64,000 nucleotides of DNA from Metabacillus sp. FJAT-52054 (GCF_037201815.1 NZ_CP147407.1:124001-188000), one strand, 5' to 3'; positions 8,108 through 20,961 are shown, numbered from the stretch's first letter. Notes: generated from the letters alone by a model not told the origin. Numbers and translations: made by a program.

Positions 8108-8608
8108 ATGAGCAGCATTATCGAAACAAAGAAACAAATCGTTGATGAAATCACAACTAAATTCCGCGACAGCAAATCTACTATCGTAGTTGACTACCGC
8201 GGACTGACAGTAGGTCAAGTGACTGAACTTCGTAAAACTCTTCGTGAAGCTGGCGTAGAATTCAAAGTTTACAAAAACACGATGACTCGCCGTGCGGTTG
8301 AACAAGCTGAGCTTACGGAACTTAACGACGCTCTAACTGGACCGAATGCGATCGCATTCAGCACAGAAGACGTAGTAGCTCCTGCAAAAGTCTTGAACGA
8401 CTTCGCGAAAAAGAACGAAGCTTTGGAAATCAAAGCTGGTGTTGTTGAAGGTAACGTTGTATCTGCTGAGGAAATTAAAGCTCTTGCTGAACTTCCTTCA
8501 CGCGAAGGCTTGCTTTCTATGTTGCTTAGCGTTCTTCAAGCTCCAATCCGCAACCTGGCTCTTGTCAGCAAAGCAGTTGCTGAGCAAAAAGAAGAACAAG
8601 GCGCTTAA
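8108..8608 (+). CDS. rplJ: 50S ribosomal protein L10
   Basis: 166 residues as in B. subtilis. The start ATG 8108 follows AGGAGGTGTAAC; the longer frame from 8036 begins inside the leader terminator and is rejected. The N-terminal globular domain binds 23S rRNA at the stalk base ([20 protein letters not shown], about 21-40) and the C-terminal helix (about 130-166) carries the L7/L12 dimers. It also acts as the repressor of its own operon through the L10 leader. Confidence 0.98.
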   Translation: MSSIIETKKQIVDEITTKFRDSKSTIVVDYRGLTVGQVTELRKTLREAGVEFKVYKNTMTRRAVEQAELTELNDALTGPNAIAFSTEDVVAPAKVLNDFAKKNEALEIKAGVVEGNVVSAEEIKALAELPSREGLLSMLLSVLQAPIRNLALVSKAVAEQKEEQGA

Positions 8609-8658
8609 GCCCGTATTACTATAAAAAAAACTGATTGAAAAATAAGGAGGAAAATATA

Positions 8659-9024
8659 ATGTCTAAAGAACAAATCATTGAAGCTGTCAAAAGCATGACA
8701 GTTCTAGAACTAAACGATCTTGTTAAAGCTATCGAAGAAGAATTTGGTGTTACTGCTGCTGCTCCTGTTGCTATGATGGGTGGAGCTGGAGCTGGCGAAG
8801 CTGCTGCTGAGCAAACTGAATTCGATCTTATTCTTGCATCTGCTGGAGCTTCAAAAATCAAAGTTATCAAAGTGGTTCGTGAAATCACAGGTCTTGGACT
8901 TAAAGAAGCGAAAGAAATGGTTGACAACGCACCGAAACCAGTTAAAGAAGGCATTGCTAAAGAAGAAGCTGAAGAGCTTAAAGCTAAACTTGAAGAAGTT
9001 GGCGCTGGCGTAGAAATTAAGTAA
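8659..9024 (+). CDS. rplL: 50S ribosomal protein L7/L12
   Basis: 121 residues. N-terminal dimerisation domain (about 1-30, [20 protein letters not shown]), alanine/glycine-rich hinge (about 33-52), and C-terminal factor-binding domain (about 53-121) with [19 protein letters not shown]. It recruits EF-Tu, EF-G and IF2 and is present in several copies per ribosome. ATG 8659 has AAGGAGG upstream. The 50-base gap to rplJ contains no promoter; a strong terminator follows. Confidence 0.98.
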   Translation: MSKEQIIEAVKSMTVLELNDLVKAIEEEFGVTAAAPVAMMGGAGAGEAAAEQTEFDLILASAGASKIKVIKVVREITGLGLKEAKEMVDNAPKPVKEGIAKEEAEELKAKLEEVGAGVEIK

Positions 9025-9044
9025 TTCCTTTCTATATAAGATAA

Positions 9045-9071
9045 AGCCCGCTGCTAATAGCGGGCTTTTTT
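9045..9071 (+). terminator. Terminator after rplL
   Basis: AGCCCGCT (9045-9052), six-base loop, AGCGGGCT (9059-9066), T run to 9071. Confidence 0.93.
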
Positions 9072-9176
9072 CTTCCTAAGAAGGCAACATCCTTATTAGA
9101 GCGCGGGCTAATATATGGCAAGCAGCTTCCCCTAAATGATAGAATAAACTCCCAGCTCCTAAAAGGAGGTAACATG

Positions 9177-9779
9177 ATGAGTGATCATTACTACTCTGAG
9201 AATCCTACTGTTCAAAGCAATAAGAAAAGCTGGACCTATGATCTGGCTGGCCATTCCTTTACCTTTCGAAGTGATTCAGGTGTATTTTCAAAAAATGAAG
9301 TTGATTTCGGATCAAAAGTGCTGATCGAGGCTTTTGAAATGCCGGAAGCAGACGGAAAGATTCTGGATATGGGCTGCGGCTATGGCCCGATAGGCCTCGC
9401 GCTTGCGAAAAAATGGCCAAGCCGTGATGTAGACATGGCTGATATTAATTCCAGAGCCGTTGAACTTGCAAAAGAAAATGCGGAACTAAATCAAATTTCA
9501 AATGCCGAAATTTTTCAAAGCAACTTGTTCGAGCATGTAAAAGGAAAAGAATATGCAGCGATCCTGACAAACCCGCCTATCAGAGCCGGGAAGAGTGTGG
9601 TTCATGAAATTCTTGAAAAAAGCTATGAATATCTTCGCGCCGGCGGAGAACTCTGGGTTGTGATTCAGAAAAAACAGGGAGCTCCATCTGCAGCTGCAAA
9701 AATGGAAGAGCATTTTGATGAAGTAGACGTCGTGCAGAAGAAAAAAGGCTACTATATTATAAGGGCTAAAAAAGATTGA
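9177..9779 (+). CDS. rsmC: 16S rRNA guanine-N2 methyltransferase-type SAM methyltransferase (RsmC/YbxB family)
   Basis: 200 residues. Class I methyltransferase fold: SAM-binding motif I ILDMGCGYGPIGLALA (about 62-77), motif II acidic residue in DVDMADINSRAV, and the catalytic NPPIRAGK (about 130-137), the NPPF-like signature of guanine-N2 methyltransferases. The name RsmC is by family similarity; the target base is not proven. ATG 9177 sits 7 bases after GGAGG (9165-9169); an ATG one codon earlier is possible. Between rplL and rpoB, as in B. subtilis. Confidence 0.87.
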   Translation: MSDHYYSENPTVQSNKKSWTYDLAGHSFTFRSDSGVFSKNEVDFGSKVLIEAFEMPEADGKILDMGCGYGPIGLALAKKWPSRDVDMADINSRAVELAKENAELNQISNAEIFQSNLFEHVKGKEYAAILTNPPIRAGKSVVHEILEKSYEYLRAGGELWVVIQKKQGAPSAAAKMEEHFDEVDVVQKKKGYYIIRAKKD

Positions 9780-9804
9780 CTCGTATTTTTTGGCATGTTA
9801 ATAT
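9776..9804 (+). promoter_or_regulatory. Promoter of rpoB-rpoC
   Basis: TTGACT (9776-9781, overlapping the rsmC stop), 17 bases, TAATAT (9799-9804), with extended TG at 9796-9797. It gives a leader of about 220 bases before rpoB. A weaker second candidate is TTGTAA (9954-9959), 16 bases, GATAAC (9976-9981). Confidence 0.75.
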
Positions 9805-9900
9805 TATAAAATGCCAATGTTTAAATTTCTGCAAATGTCTAAAATACATAACGAATGTATAAATTTAGCATATGTGGGAAAACTTATAGAATCTGTTCGT

Positions 9901-9943
9901 TCAAAAAAAGTGTGGTTTTCTTAACAGAAACCCTTTTTTGTTT
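9901..9943 (+). terminator. Terminator-like hairpin in the rpoB leader
   Basis: AAAAAAAGTGTGGTTT (from 9904) pairs with AAACCCTTTTTT (9928-9939): GGTTT/AAACC core with TTTCT/AGAAA inside and A-T tails on both sides. It may terminate rsmC transcripts, yet it lies downstream of the best rpoB promoter, so it could act as an attenuator. Confidence 0.5.
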
Positions 9944-10033
9944 TGTTATTTACTTGTAAAAGCATAAGTTGCTAGGATAACTAGTTTGATGCTTTTTACA
10001 GATCCAATATGCATGAACTGAGGGGTGAATCAG

Positions 10034-13000
10034 TTGACAGGTCAACTAGTTCAGTATGGACGGCACCGCCAACGCAGAAGTTATGCACGCATTAGCGAAG
10101 TATTAGAATTGCCGAATCTCATTGAGATTCAAACCGCTTCTTATCAGTGGTTTCTTGATGAGGGTCTCAGAGAGATGTTTTATGATATCTCTCCAATTGA
10201 GGATTTCACTGGCAACCTCTCGCTAGAGTTTATTGATTACAGCCTTGGTGAGCCAAAGTACTCCGTGGAGGAGTCTAAGGAACGCGATGTAACCTATTCT
10301 GCTCCGCTGCGCGTGAAAGTCCGTTTGATCAACAAAGAAACAGGCGAAGTAAAGGACCAGGACGTTTTCATGGGGGATTTCCCTTTGATGACGGAAACTG
10401 GAACGTTCGTAATCAATGGAGCTGAGCGTGTTATCGTATCTCAGCTAGTGCGTTCGCCAAGTGTATATTTCAGCGGTAAAGTCGACAAGAATGGTAAAAG
10501 AGGCTTTACAGCAACAGTCATTCCAAACCGTGGTGCTTGGCTGGAGTACGAAACCGATGCTAAAGATGTCGCATATGTACGGATAGATCGTACTCGGAAA
10601 CTGCCAGTTACGGTTCTTTTGCGTGCCCTAGGGTTTGGCTCTGATCAAGAAATCACCGATTTGTTTGGTGAAAACGAGTATTTGCGCAACACTCTTGAAA
10701 AAGATAACACGGAGACTACGGAAAAAGCGCTTCTTGAAATCTACGAACGCCTTCGTCCGGGAGAGCCTCCTACTGTTGATAACGCAAAAAGCCTGCTTGA
10801 GTCACGCTTCTTTGATCCGAAGCGCTATGATCTTGCTAGTGTTGGACGCTATAAAATTAACAAAAAGCTTCATATAAAAAACCGTCTTTTCAATCAGCGT
10901 CTTGCTGAATCACTGGCAGATCCTGAAACAGGGGAAATCATTGCTGAAAAGGGCGCGGTTATTGACCGCAGAACTCTTGACCGCATTATTCCAAACCTTG
11001 AGAGCGGTGTAGGCTTCAAAACAGTGAACCCTTCAGGCGGAGTTGTAACGGAAGAAACAACTCTTCAATCTATTAAAATCTACTCTCCGAACGATCCGGA
11101 AGGCGAACAAGTCATCAATGTGATCGGAAATGCTTACGTAGAAGAAGCAGTTAAGAACATTACGGCTGCTGATATTTTATCTTCAATCAGCTATTTCTTT
11201 AACCTTCTTCACGGAGTAGGCGACACAGATGATATCGATCACCTTGGTAACCGCCGTCTGCGTTCAGTTGGCGAATTGCTTCAAAACCAATTCCGTATCG
11301 GTCTTTCCCGTATGGAGCGTGTCGTTCGTGAGCGTATGTCCATTCAGGATACAAATACAATCACTCCTCAGCAGCTTATTAACATTCGTCCTGTTATTGC
11401 GAGCATTAAAGAGTTCTTCGGAAGCTCTCAGCTTTCTCAGTTCATGGACCAGACGAATCCGCTTGCTGAGCTTACCCATAAGCGCCGTCTTTCTGCACTT
11501 GGACCCGGTGGGTTGACTCGTGAGCGTGCAGGCTTTGAAGTCCGTGACGTTCACTACTCCCACTACGGCCGTATGTGTCCGATTGAGACGCCTGAGGGAC
11601 CAAACATCGGTTTGATCAACTCCTTGTCCAGTTACGCGAAGGTAAACCGTTTCGGATTCATTGAAACACCATACCGCCGTGTTGATCCTGATACAGGAAA
11701 AGTAACTGCGCGCATCGATTATCTGACTGCAGATGAAGAAGATAACTATGTTGTAGCACAGGCAAATGCCCGTTTGGATAACGACGGTACGTTCCTTGAT
11801 GACGGAATCGTAGCCCGTTTCCGCGGTGAGAATACGGTTGTAGCCCGCGATCGCGTGGATTACATGGACGTATCTCCTAAACAGGTCGTTTCCGCTGCGA
11901 CAGCATGTATTCCTTTCCTTGAAAACGATGACTCCAACCGTGCCCTAATGGGAGCGAACATGCAGCGTCAGGCTGTGCCTTTGATGCAGCCGGAAGCTCC
12001 GATTGTCGGAACAGGAATGGAGTACGTTTCAGGTAAAGACTCGGGTGCTGCTGTAATCTGTAAGCATCCTGGTATCGTTGAAAAAGTAGAAGCGAAAAAC
12101 GTTTATGTTCGCCGCTATGAAGAAGTAGATGGCAAAAAGGTAAAGGGCAACCTTGATAAATACAGCATGCTGAAATTTATCCGTTCCAATCAGGGAACAT
12201 GCTACAATCAGCGTCCGATCGTAAGTGAAGGCGATGAAGTGGTAAAAGGCGAAATTCTTGCTGACGGACCATCTATGGAAAAAGGCGAACTGGCTCTTGG
12301 CCGCAACGTTATGGTTGCGTTCATGACATGGGATGGCTACAACTATGAGGATGCCATCATCATGAGTGAGCGTCTTGTAAAAGACGATGTTTACACTTCG
12401 ATTCATATTGAAGAATACGAGTCCGAAGCACGTGATACAAAGCTTGGACCTGAAGAAATCACAAGAGATATTCCAAACGTTGGGGAAGATGCACTCCGCA
12501 ACCTTGACGAACGCGGAATCATCCGTGTCGGTGCAGAAGTAAAAGACGGCGACTTGCTTGTTGGTAAAGTAACACCTAAGGGTGTAACGGAGCTGACAGC
12601 TGAAGAAAGACTTCTTCACGCAATCTTTGGCGAGAAAGCACGCGAGGTTCGTGATACATCCCTAAGAGTACCGCATGGCGGTGGCGGAATTATCCTTGAT
12701 GTTAAAGTCTTCAACCGTGAAGACGGAGACGAATTGCCGCCGGGTGTTAACCAGCTCGTACGCGCTTATATCGTTCAGAAGCGTAAAATTTCTGAAGGAG
12801 ATAAAATGGCCGGACGACATGGTAACAAAGGGGTTATCTCCCGCATCCTTCCGGAAGAAGATATGCCTTATCTTCCAGACGGCACACCGGTAGATATCAT
12901 GCTTAACCCGCTTGGTGTACCATCCCGTATGAACATCGGGCAAGTGCTCGAGCTTCACTTGGGAATGGCTGCACGCTACCTTGGCATTCATGTTGCATCA

Positions 13001-13615
13001 CCGGTATTTGATGGTGCTCGTGAGGAAGATGTTTGGTCTACGCTTGAAGAAGCAGGAATGGCAAGAGACGCTAAAACAGTCCTTTATGATGGACGTTCAG
13101 GCGAACCGTTTGATAACCGTGTATCCGTTGGAATCATGTACATGATCAAACTGGCCCACATGGTTGATGACAAACTCCATGCCCGTTCTACCGGACCTTA
13201 CTCACTTGTTACACAGCAGCCTCTTGGAGGTAAAGCTCAATTCGGCGGACAGCGTTTTGGAGAGATGGAGGTTTGGGCGCTTGAAGCTTATGGAGCTGCC
13301 TATACACTTCAGGAAATCCTTACAGTTAAGTCGGATGACGTCGTAGGACGTGTGAAAACATATGAAGCCATCGTAAAAGGCGAAAACGTTCCAGAGCCTG
13401 GCGTTCCTGAATCCTTCAAAGTATTGATCAAGGAGCTTCAAAGCTTAGGTATGGACGTTAAGATTCTCTCAGGCGATGAAAAAGAAATCGAAATGAGAGA
13501 TACCGAGGACGACGAAGATCCTCAAAACTCCGATAGCTTGTCTTTAGGAGACGAAATGGAAGAAGAAGCAGCTGTCACTACTGAAAAAGAGAAGGACGCT
13601 GTTACGAAAGAATAG
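10034..13615 (+). CDS. rpoB: DNA-directed RNA polymerase subunit beta
   Basis: 1193 residues from TTG 10034 ([20 protein letters not shown]), the same start and length as in B. subtilis; AGGGGTGA at 10021-10028 is the ribosome-binding site. The GTG at 10025 lies inside that site and is rejected. Wild-type rifampicin region is seen as [19 protein letters not shown] and [13 protein letters not shown]. The C-terminal switch/beta-prime contact region holds [20 protein letters not shown]. The acidic C-terminal tail ([14 protein letters not shown] onward) is species-variable. Forms the catalytic cleft with beta-prime (next gene). Confidence 0.99.
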   Translation: MTGQLVQYGRHRQRRSYARISEVLELPNLIEIQTASYQWFLDEGLREMFYDISPIEDFTGNLSLEFIDYSLGEPKYSVEESKERDVTYSAPLRVKVRLINKETGEVKDQDVFMGDFPLMTETGTFVINGAERVIVSQLVRSPSVYFSGKVDKNGKRGFTATVIPNRGAWLEYETDAKDVAYVRIDRTRKLPVTVLLRALGFGSDQEITDLFGENEYLRNTLEKDNTETTEKALLEIYERLRPGEPPTVDNAKSLLESRFFDPKRYDLASVGRYKINKKLHIKNRLFNQRLAESLADPETGEIIAEKGAVIDRRTLDRIIPNLESGVGFKTVNPSGGVVTEETTLQSIKIYSPNDPEGEQVINVIGNAYVEEAVKNITAADILSSISYFFNLLHGVGDTDDIDHLGNRRLRSVGELLQNQFRIGLSRMERVVRERMSIQDTNTITPQQLINIRPVIASIKEFFGSSQLSQFMDQTNPLAELTHKRRLSALGPGGLTRERAGFEVRDVHYSHYGRMCPIETPEGPNIGLINSLSSYAKVNRFGFIETPYRRVDPDTGKVTARIDYLTADEEDNYVVAQANARLDNDGTFLDDGIVARFRGENTVVARDRVDYMDVSPKQVVSAATACIPFLENDDSNRALMGANMQRQAVPLMQPEAPIVGTGMEYVSGKDSGAAVICKHPGIVEKVEAKNVYVRRYEEVDGKKVKGNLDKYSMLKFIRSNQGTCYNQRPIVSEGDEVVKGEILADGPSMEKGELALGRNVMVAFMTWDGYNYEDAIIMSERLVKDDVYTSIHIEEYESEARDTKLGPEEITRDIPNVGEDALRNLDERGIIRVGAEVKDGDLLVGKVTPKGVTELTAEERLLHAIFGEKAREVRDTSLRVPHGGGGIILDVKVFNREDGDELPPGVNQLVRAYIVQKRKISEGDKMAGRHGNKGVISRILPEEDMPYLPDGTPVDIMLNPLGVPSRMNIGQVLELHLGMAARYLGIHVASPVFDGAREEDVWSTLEEAGMARDAKTVLYDGRSGEPFDNRVSVGIMYMIKLAHMVDDKLHARSTGPYSLVTQQPLGGKAQFGGQRFGEMEVWALEAYGAAYTLQEILTVKSDDVVGRVKTYEAIVKGENVPEPGVPESFKVLIKELQSLGMDVKILSGDEKEIEMRDTEDDEDPQNSDSLSLGDEMEEEAAVTTEKEKDAVTKE

Positions 13616-13628
13616 ATGGATTGGAAAT

Positions 13629-13724
13629 GGCTGCAAAGCAGCAGGCGCGCTATACAGCCTGCAGCCTTAGGGTGAAAAACCGGGCTTTAGCGTCCGGTCT
13701 CACCCTGAGGCGGATGCTAAAGCC
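13629..13724 (+). other. Structured spacer between rpoB and rpoC with pseudoknot potential
   Basis: Three nested elements fill the 209-base gap. GCAGGC (13641-13646) pairs with GCCTGC (13657-13662). A long hairpin pairs CTTAGGGTGA (13666-13675) with TCACCCTGAG (13700-13709), one T-G, and ACCGG (13679-13683) with CCGGT (13694-13698). The loop of that hairpin, GCTTTAGC (13684-13691), is perfectly complementary to GCTAAAGC (13716-13723) downstream. That is the geometry of an H-type pseudoknot. No promoter or T run is evident. Confidence 0.55.
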
Positions 13725-13824
13725 TTTATTATTGGCCCTGATTGCCGTACTGTAAGCAACGAAAGAATAGTCACTCTTCAGGATATAAGGGTATAACCTG
13801 AAGATGAAAAGGGAGGTAGGCCCC

Positions 13825-16800
13825 TTGCTGGATGTTAATAATTTTGAGTACATGAACATCGGACTTGCATCACCCGATAAGATCCGTTCCTGGTCATTCG
13901 GTGAAGTTAAAAAGCCAGAAACAATCAACTACCGTACGCTTAAGCCTGAGAAAGACGGTTTGTTCTGTGAACGTATTTTCGGACCTCAAAAGGACTGGGA
14001 ATGCCATTGTGGAAAATACAAACGTGTCCGTTACAAAGGTGTAGTCTGCGATCGATGCGGAGTTGAAGTAACACGTGCGAAAGTCCGCCGTGAGCGCATG
14101 GGACACATTGAGCTGGCAGCTCCTGTATCCCACATTTGGTATTTCAAAGGAATCCCGAGCCGTATGGGTCTTGTGCTAGACATGTCCCCGCGTGCTCTTG
14201 AAGAAGTCATCTATTTTGCTTCCTATGTTGTAACAGACACAGGAGATACTCCTCTTGAGAAGAAACAGCTTCTTTCCGAGAAAGAATATCGTGCATACCG
14301 TGATAAATACGGCAGTACATTCCATGCCGGAATGGGTGCAGAAGCTATTAAAAAGCTTCTTATGGACATCGATCCGGATAAAGATGTAGAACAGCTGAAA
14401 GAGGATTTGAAAACAGCGCAAGGACAGCGCCGTACTCGTGCTATCAAGCGTCTTGAAGTGCTTGAAGCATTCCGCGGATCTGGAAACAATCCTTCGTGGA
14501 TGATCCTTGATGTTCTTCCTGTCATTCCTCCTGAGCTTCGTCCGATGGTACAGCTGGACGGAGGACGTTTTGCAACATCCGATCTAAATGATCTTTATCG
14601 CCGTGTAATTAACCGTAATAACCGTTTGAAGCGTTTGCTCGATCTTGGAGCTCCAAGCATTATCGTTCAAAATGAAAAGCGTATGCTTCAAGAAGCAGTG
14701 GATGCATTAATCGACAACGGACGCAGAGGCCGTCCGGTTACCGGTCCTGGTAACCGTCCATTAAAATCCCTTTCTCATATGCTTAAAGGGAAGCAAGGAC
14801 GTTTCCGCCAAAACTTGCTTGGTAAACGTGTTGACTATTCAGGCCGTTCCGTAATCGTAGTTGGACCGAACCTGAAAATGTATCAGTGCGGACTGCCTAA
14901 AGAAATGGCTCTTGAGCTATTCAAGCCATTTGTAATGAAAGAGCTCGTGGAAAAAGGCCTTGCCCATAACATTAAGAGTGCGAAACGCAAAATCGAACGC
15001 GTTCAGCCTGAAGTTTGGGACGTTCTTGAATCCGTAATCAGGGAGCATCCAGTTCTGCTGAACCGTGCACCTACACTTCACAGACTTGGTATCCAGGCAT
15101 TTGAACCGACTCTTGTAGAAGGACGCGCAATCCGCCTGCATCCTCTAGTATGTACGGCATACAACGCGGACTTTGACGGAGACCAAATGGCTGTTCACGT
15201 ACCTCTATCCGCTGAAGCACAGGCAGAGGCGCGTATCCTTATGCTTGCAGCACAGAACATCCTGAACCCTAAGGATGGAAAACCGGTAGTAACACCATCT
15301 CAGGATATGGTTCTCGGTAACTACTACCTGACAATGGAGCGTCCTGATGCTGTCGGTGAAGGAATGATTTTCAAAGATACAAACGAAGCCCTTATTGCTT
15401 ATCAAAACGGATATGTACATCTTCATACCCGTGTTGCTGTAGCAGCTTCATCTTTAGATAATCAAACTTTCACAGACGCGCAGAAAAAACAGCTTCTTGT
15501 TACTACGGTAGGAAAGCTTGTATTCAATGAAATCCTTCCAGATTCATTCCCTTATATGAATGAACCGACAAAAGGCAACATTGAAGAAAAGACGCCTGAG
15601 AAATACTTCGTCGATCCGAATGTGGACGTGAAGGAACACATTGCGAAGCAGGAATTGATTCCTCCATTCAAAAAAGGAATCCTTGGAAGCATTATCGCTG
15701 AAATCTTTAAAAAGTTCCAAATCACAGAAACGTCAAAAATGCTTGACCGTCTGAAAGATTTGGGATTCAGATACTCTACAAAAGCCGGTATTACAGTTGG
15801 TGTAGCAGACATCGTTGTATTGCGTGAAAAAGAAGAGATTCTAACCGAAGCGCAAGCGAAGGTAGATAACGTTCTTAAACAGTTCCGCCGCGGTCTGATT
15901 ACAGAAGAAGAGCGCTATGAGCGTGTCATCTCTATCTGGAGTGCTGCGAAAGATACGATTCAAGGAAAACTGATGAAAACTCTGGATATTCGCAACCCGA
16001 TCTTCATGATGAGTGACTCTGGAGCCCGTGGTAACGCGTCTAACTTTACGCAGCTAGCCGGAATGCGCGGTCTGATGGCCAACCCGGCTGGACGAATCAT
16101 CGAACTTCCGATCAAGTCCAGTTTCCGTGAAGGTTTAACGGTATTGGAATACTTTATCTCTACCCATGGTGCCCGTAAAGGTCTTGCCGATACAGCCCTT
16201 AAGACTGCCGATTCAGGTTACCTGACTCGCCGTCTAGTTGACGTTGCTCAGGATGTTATCATTCGTGATGACGACTGTGGAACGGACCGGGGACTTCTTG
16301 CAGAAGCCATCAAAGAAGGTACAGAGGTAATTGAAAAACTTGAGGAGCGTCTAATTGGACGTTATGCTCGCAAAAACATTCACCACCCTGAAACAGGAGC
16401 TGTTCTTGTTGAGGAAAATGAACTGATCACAGAAGATCTTGCTCTTCAAATTGTTGAGTCAGGAATTGAACAAGTCTTGATCCGTTCTGCATTTACATGT
16501 AATACCCGTCACGGTGTGTGTAAACGATGCTACGGCCGTAACCTGGCTACCGGTTCAGATGTAGAAGTTGGAGAAGCAGTAGGTATTATTGCCGCTCAAT
16601 CCATCGGGGAGCCGGGAACACAGCTTACAATGCGTACGTTCCATACAGGCGGTGTTGCAGGGGATGACATCACTCAAGGTTTGCCTCGTATCCAGGAGCT
16701 ATTTGAAGCTCGTAACCCTAAAGGTCAGGCTACGATTTCAGAAATTGACGGTGTTGTAACCCAAGTAAATGAAATCCGTGAAAAACAGCAGGAACTGGTT

Positions 16801-17424
16801 GTGCAGGGTGATGTGGAATCACGCACATATACAGCTCCTTACAATGCACGTCTGAAAGTAGCAGAAGGCGATACTGTTAAACGCGGCCAAGAGCTTACTG
16901 AAGGTTCAATCGATCCGAAAGAACTTCTGAAAGTAAAAGATACTCAAGCTGTGCAGGAATACCTCCTTCGTGAAGTTCAAAAAGTATACCGTATGCAAGG
17001 GGTAGAAATTGGCGATAAACACGTAGAGGTTATGGTTCGTCAAATGCTTCGCAAAATCAGAGTTATTGACGCTGGAGATACAGATGTATTGCCTGGAACT
17101 CTTCTTGACATTCATCAGTTCACAGACGCCAATAAAAAAGTTCTTATTGGGGGCAAACGACCTGCTACAGGCCGTCCAGTCCTTCTGGGTATCACGAAAG
17201 CATCTCTTGAAACGGACTCCTTCTTGTCTGCAGCATCCTTCCAGGAAACAACACGTGTCCTGACAGATGCTGCGATTAAAGGAAAACGTGACGAGCTTCT
17301 CGGACTAAAAGAGAATGTAATCATCGGTAAATTGGTTCCTGCCGGTACAGGTATGAACCGCTACCGTAAAGTACAGCCAATCTCACAAGTTCAATCGAGC
17401 CAAGACACGGTTACCGTAGATTAA
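13825..17424 (+). CDS. rpoC: DNA-directed RNA polymerase subunit beta-prime
   Basis: 1199 residues from TTG 13825 ([14 protein letters not shown]), equal to B. subtilis; GGGAGGT at 13811-13817 supports it over the ATG at 13804. The N-terminal zinc ribbon is [20 protein letters not shown] (about 60-79). The catalytic NADFDGD motif supplies Mg-binding Asp449, Asp451 and Asp453. The second zinc site is [13 protein letters not shown] near 890-905, and the trigger loop follows with [16 protein letters not shown]. Cotranscribed with rpoB across a structured spacer. Confidence 0.99.
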   Translation: MLDVNNFEYMNIGLASPDKIRSWSFGEVKKPETINYRTLKPEKDGLFCERIFGPQKDWECHCGKYKRVRYKGVVCDRCGVEVTRAKVRRERMGHIELAAPVSHIWYFKGIPSRMGLVLDMSPRALEEVIYFASYVVTDTGDTPLEKKQLLSEKEYRAYRDKYGSTFHAGMGAEAIKKLLMDIDPDKDVEQLKEDLKTAQGQRRTRAIKRLEVLEAFRGSGNNPSWMILDVLPVIPPELRPMVQLDGGRFATSDLNDLYRRVINRNNRLKRLLDLGAPSIIVQNEKRMLQEAVDALIDNGRRGRPVTGPGNRPLKSLSHMLKGKQGRFRQNLLGKRVDYSGRSVIVVGPNLKMYQCGLPKEMALELFKPFVMKELVEKGLAHNIKSAKRKIERVQPEVWDVLESVIREHPVLLNRAPTLHRLGIQAFEPTLVEGRAIRLHPLVCTAYNADFDGDQMAVHVPLSAEAQAEARILMLAAQNILNPKDGKPVVTPSQDMVLGNYYLTMERPDAVGEGMIFKDTNEALIAYQNGYVHLHTRVAVAASSLDNQTFTDAQKKQLLVTTVGKLVFNEILPDSFPYMNEPTKGNIEEKTPEKYFVDPNVDVKEHIAKQELIPPFKKGILGSIIAEIFKKFQITETSKMLDRLKDLGFRYSTKAGITVGVADIVVLREKEEILTEAQAKVDNVLKQFRRGLITEEERYERVISIWSAAKDTIQGKLMKTLDIRNPIFMMSDSGARGNASNFTQLAGMRGLMANPAGRIIELPIKSSFREGLTVLEYFISTHGARKGLADTALKTADSGYLTRRLVDVAQDVIIRDDDCGTDRGLLAEAIKEGTEVIEKLEERLIGRYARKNIHHPETGAVLVEENELITEDLALQIVESGIEQVLIRSAFTCNTRHGVCKRCYGRNLATGSDVEVGEAVGIIAAQSIGEPGTQLTMRTFHTGGVAGDDITQGLPRIQELFEARNPKGQATISEIDGVVTQVNEIREKQQELVVQGDVESRTYTAPYNARLKVAEGDTVKRGQELTEGSIDPKELLKVKDTQAVQEYLLREVQKVYRMQGVEIGDKHVEVMVRQMLRKIRVIDAGDTDVLPGTLLDIHQFTDANKKVLIGGKRPATGRPVLLGITKASLETDSFLSAASFQETTRVLTDAAIKGKRDELLGLKENVIIGKLVPAGTGMNRYRKVQPISQVQSSQDTVTVD

Positions 17425-17428
17425 TATG

Positions 17429-17481
17429 AGAGATGGATGCCTTCAGAGCTTTCTTCGGAAACTCTGTTGACATCCATCTCT
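17429..17481 (+). other. Long hairpin between rpoC and the L7Ae-family gene
   Basis: AGAGATGGATG (17429-17439) pairs perfectly with CATCCATCTCT (17471-17481), and CAGAG (17444-17448) with CTCTG (17462-17466) inside. No T run follows, so it is not a plain terminator; it may be an RNA processing or regulatory stem. Confidence 0.6.
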
Positions 17482-17541
17482 TCCAATGTTAAGATATTCA
17501 AGGTGCTCGATTCTACCTGTTGCTTTGGAGGATATACTTCA

Positions 17542-18317
<776 letters not shown>

Positions 18318-18358
18318 TTTAAACAAATAGAATCACTTCGTGAAAGGAGGAAAAAAAC

Positions 18359-18829
18359 ATGCCTCGTAAAGGTCCTGTTACAAAAAGAGACGTATTGCCA
18401 GATCCGCTTTACAATTCCAAACTTGTTACTCGTTTGGTAAACCGCATTATGGTTGATGGTAAAAGAGGAAAAGCACAAACCATTCTTTATTCTGCACTTG
18501 ATACAATCAGGGAGCGCAGCGGTAAAGAGCCAATGGAAGTGTTCGAACAAGCACTTAAAAACATCATGCCAGTTCTAGAAGTTAAAGCCCGCCGTGTAGG
18601 TGGAGCAAACTACCAAGTACCAGTAGAGGTGCGTCCTGACCGCCGTTCTACTCTTGGACTTCGCTGGTTAGTAAACTACGCTCGTCTTCGTGGAGAAAAA
18701 ACCATGGAAGAGCGTTTAGCTAACGAGATTCTTGACGCAGCCAACAATACTGGTGCTGCTGTTAAGAAACGCGAAGATACGCACAAAATGGCAGAAGCGA
18801 ACAAAGCATTCGCTCACTACCGCTGGTAA
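18359..18829 (+). CDS. rpsG: 30S ribosomal protein S7
   Basis: 156 residues, normal length. Assembles the 30S head by binding 16S helices near the E site. Starts [20 protein letters not shown] at ATG 18359 behind AAAGGAGG. Conserved segments [20 protein letters not shown] and [20 protein letters not shown] are present. 41 bases after rpsL and 53 before fusA in one operon. S7 represses the str operon in E. coli; no matching site was recognised here. Confidence 0.99.
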   Translation: MPRKGPVTKRDVLPDPLYNSKLVTRLVNRIMVDGKRGKAQTILYSALDTIRERSGKEPMEVFEQALKNIMPVLEVKARRVGGANYQVPVEVRPDRRSTLGLRWLVNYARLRGEKTMEERLANEILDAANNTGAAVKKREDTHKMAEANKAFAHYRW

Positions 18830-18882
18830 GATCGAAATAAAAAACCCACTAATCCTCTTTATAGGAAGGAGAAGTTACTAAG

Positions 18883-20961
18883 ATGGCAAGAGAGTTCTCC
18901 TTAGAAAACACTCGTAATATCGGGATCATGGCTCACATCGACGCTGGTAAAACGACGACTACAGAACGGATCTTGTTCTACACTGGACGTATCCACAAAA
19001 TTGGTGAAACTCATGAAGGAGCTTCACAAATGGACTGGATGGAACAGGAGCAAGAACGCGGAATCACGATTACATCTGCAGCTACAACTGCATCATGGAA
19101 AGGTTACCGCGTTAACATCATCGATACACCGGGACACGTAGACTTCACTGTTGAAGTTGAACGTTCCCTGCGTGTACTTGATGGTGCCGTAGCTGTTCTT
19201 GATGCACAATCCGGAGTTGAGCCTCAAACTGAAACAGTTTGGCGCCAAGCTACTACTTACGGCGTACCTCGTGTAGTGTTCGTAAACAAAATGGATAAAA
19301 TCGGTGCGGATTTCCTTTATTCCGTAAAAACGATGCATGACCGCCTTCAAGCGAATGCTCATCCGATTCAGCTTCCTATCGGTGCTGAAGATAACTTCGA
19401 AGGAATTATCGATCTAGTAGAAAACGTTGCATACTTCTACGAAGATGACTTGGGAACTCGTACCGATGCGAAAGAAATTCCAGAAGACTATCAAGAACTT
19501 GCTGAAGAATGGCGCAACAAGCTAATTGAAGCAGTAGCAGAACTTGATGAAGAATTGATGATGAAATATCTTGACGGTGAAGAGCTGACGGTTGATGAAA
19601 TCAAAGCTGCAATCCGTAAAGGTACTTGCGACGTTGAATTCTATCCAGTAATTTGCGGATCTGCTTTCAAAAACAAAGGTGTTCAATTGATGCTGGATGC
19701 TGTACTTGATTACCTTCCTGCGCCAACTGACGTACCGTCTATCAAAGGAATTCTTCCTGATTCTGAAGAGGAAGTAATCCGTAAATCCAGTGACGATGAG
19801 CCGTTCTCTGCTCTAGCGTTCAAAGTAATGACAGATCCATACGTAGGAAAGCTTACTTTCTTCCGTGTGTACTCTGGAGTACTTAACTCTGGTTCTTACG
19901 TACAAAACTCCACGAAAGGCAAGCGTGAGCGTGTAGGACGTATCCTGCAAATGCATGCTAACTCTCGTGAAGAAATCTCCACTGTATACTCTGGGGATAT
20001 CGCAGCAGCTGTAGGATTGAAAGATACTACAACTGGTGATACTCTATGTGATGAAAAGAGCCTTGTAATCTTGGAATCCATGGAATTCCCAGAGCCGGTT
20101 ATCTCTCTATCAGTTGAGCCGAAATCTAAAGCTGACCAAGACAAAATGTCTACAGCTTTGACAAAGCTATCTGAAGAGGATCCAACATTCCGTGCTCATA
20201 CTGATCCTGAGACTGGACAAACCATCATCTCTGGTATGGGTGAGCTTCACCTTGATATCATCGTTGACCGTATGCGTCGCGAATTCAAAGTAGAAGCTAA
20301 TGTTGGTGCTCCGCAAGTTGCATACCGTGAGACTTTCCGCGGTTCAGCTAAAGTCGAAGGTAAGTTTGCCCGCCAATCTGGTGGACGCGGACAATTCGGA
20401 CACGTTTGGATCGAATTCGAACCAAACGAAGAAGGAAAAGGCTTCGAATTCCAAAACAAGATCGTCGGTGGAGTTGTTCCTCGTGAATACGTACCAGCTG
20501 TTCAAGCAGGTCTAGAGGATTCAATGAAAAACGGTGTCCTTGCAGGATATCAGCTAATCGACGTTAAAGCAGCACTTGTTGATGGATCTTACCATGATGT
20601 TGACTCCAGTGAGATGGCGTTTAAAGTAGCGGCTTCACTAGCTCTTAAAAACGCAGTATCCAAATGTAACCCGGTTATCCTTGAGCCTGTTATGAAGGTT
20701 GAAGTTGTAATCCCGGATGAGTACATGGGAGATATCATGGGTGATATTACTTCTCGCCGTGGACGCGTTGAAGGTATGGATGCACGCGGTAACGCTCAAG
20801 TTGTTCGTGCAATGGTTCCACTTTCCGAAATGTTTGGTTATGCAACTGCGTTGCGTTCAAACACACAAGGACGCGGAGTATTCTCCATGCACTTCGATCA
20901 CTACGAAGAAGTTCCTAAATCGATTTCTGAAGAAATCATCAAAAAAAATAAAGGCGAGTAA
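18883..20961 (+). CDS. fusA: Elongation factor G
   Basis: Translocation GTPase, 692 residues as in B. subtilis. P-loop AHIDAGKTT (17-25), switch I with [14 protein letters not shown] (about 82-86) and NKMD (about 136-139). Domains II-V follow, with domain IV loop [20 protein letters not shown] and the domain III/V region that forms the fusidic acid site. ATG 18883 is preceded by GGAAGGAGAAG. Full-length with no insertion. Confidence 0.99.
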   Translation: MAREFSLENTRNIGIMAHIDAGKTTTTERILFYTGRIHKIGETHEGASQMDWMEQEQERGITITSAATTASWKGYRVNIIDTPGHVDFTVEVERSLRVLDGAVAVLDAQSGVEPQTETVWRQATTYGVPRVVFVNKMDKIGADFLYSVKTMHDRLQANAHPIQLPIGAEDNFEGIIDLVENVAYFYEDDLGTRTDAKEIPEDYQELAEEWRNKLIEAVAELDEELMMKYLDGEELTVDEIKAAIRKGTCDVEFYPVICGSAFKNKGVQLMLDAVLDYLPAPTDVPSIKGILPDSEEEVIRKSSDDEPFSALAFKVMTDPYVGKLTFFRVYSGVLNSGSYVQNSTKGKRERVGRILQMHANSREEISTVYSGDIAAAVGLKDTTTGDTLCDEKSLVILESMEFPEPVISLSVEPKSKADQDKMSTALTKLSEEDPTFRAHTDPETGQTIISGMGELHLDIIVDRMRREFKVEANVGAPQVAYRETFRGSAKVEGKFARQSGGRGQFGHVWIEFEPNEEGKGFEFQNKIVGGVVPREYVPAVQAGLEDSMKNGVLAGYQLIDVKAALVDGSYHDVDSSEMAFKVAASLALKNAVSKCNPVILEPVMKVEVVIPDEYMGDIMGDITSRRGRVEGMDARGNAQVVRAMVPLSEMFGYATALRSNTQGRGVFSMHFDHYEEVPKSISEEIIKKNKGE

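Noticed and set aside
12029-12619. 196-codon open frame antisense to rpoB
   Set aside because: Lies wholly in conserved rpoB sequence, with no motif or start signal.
17429-17481. Classic K-turn in the L7Ae-family gene leader
   Set aside because: The internal loop lacks G-A pairs on both strands; kept only as a hairpin.
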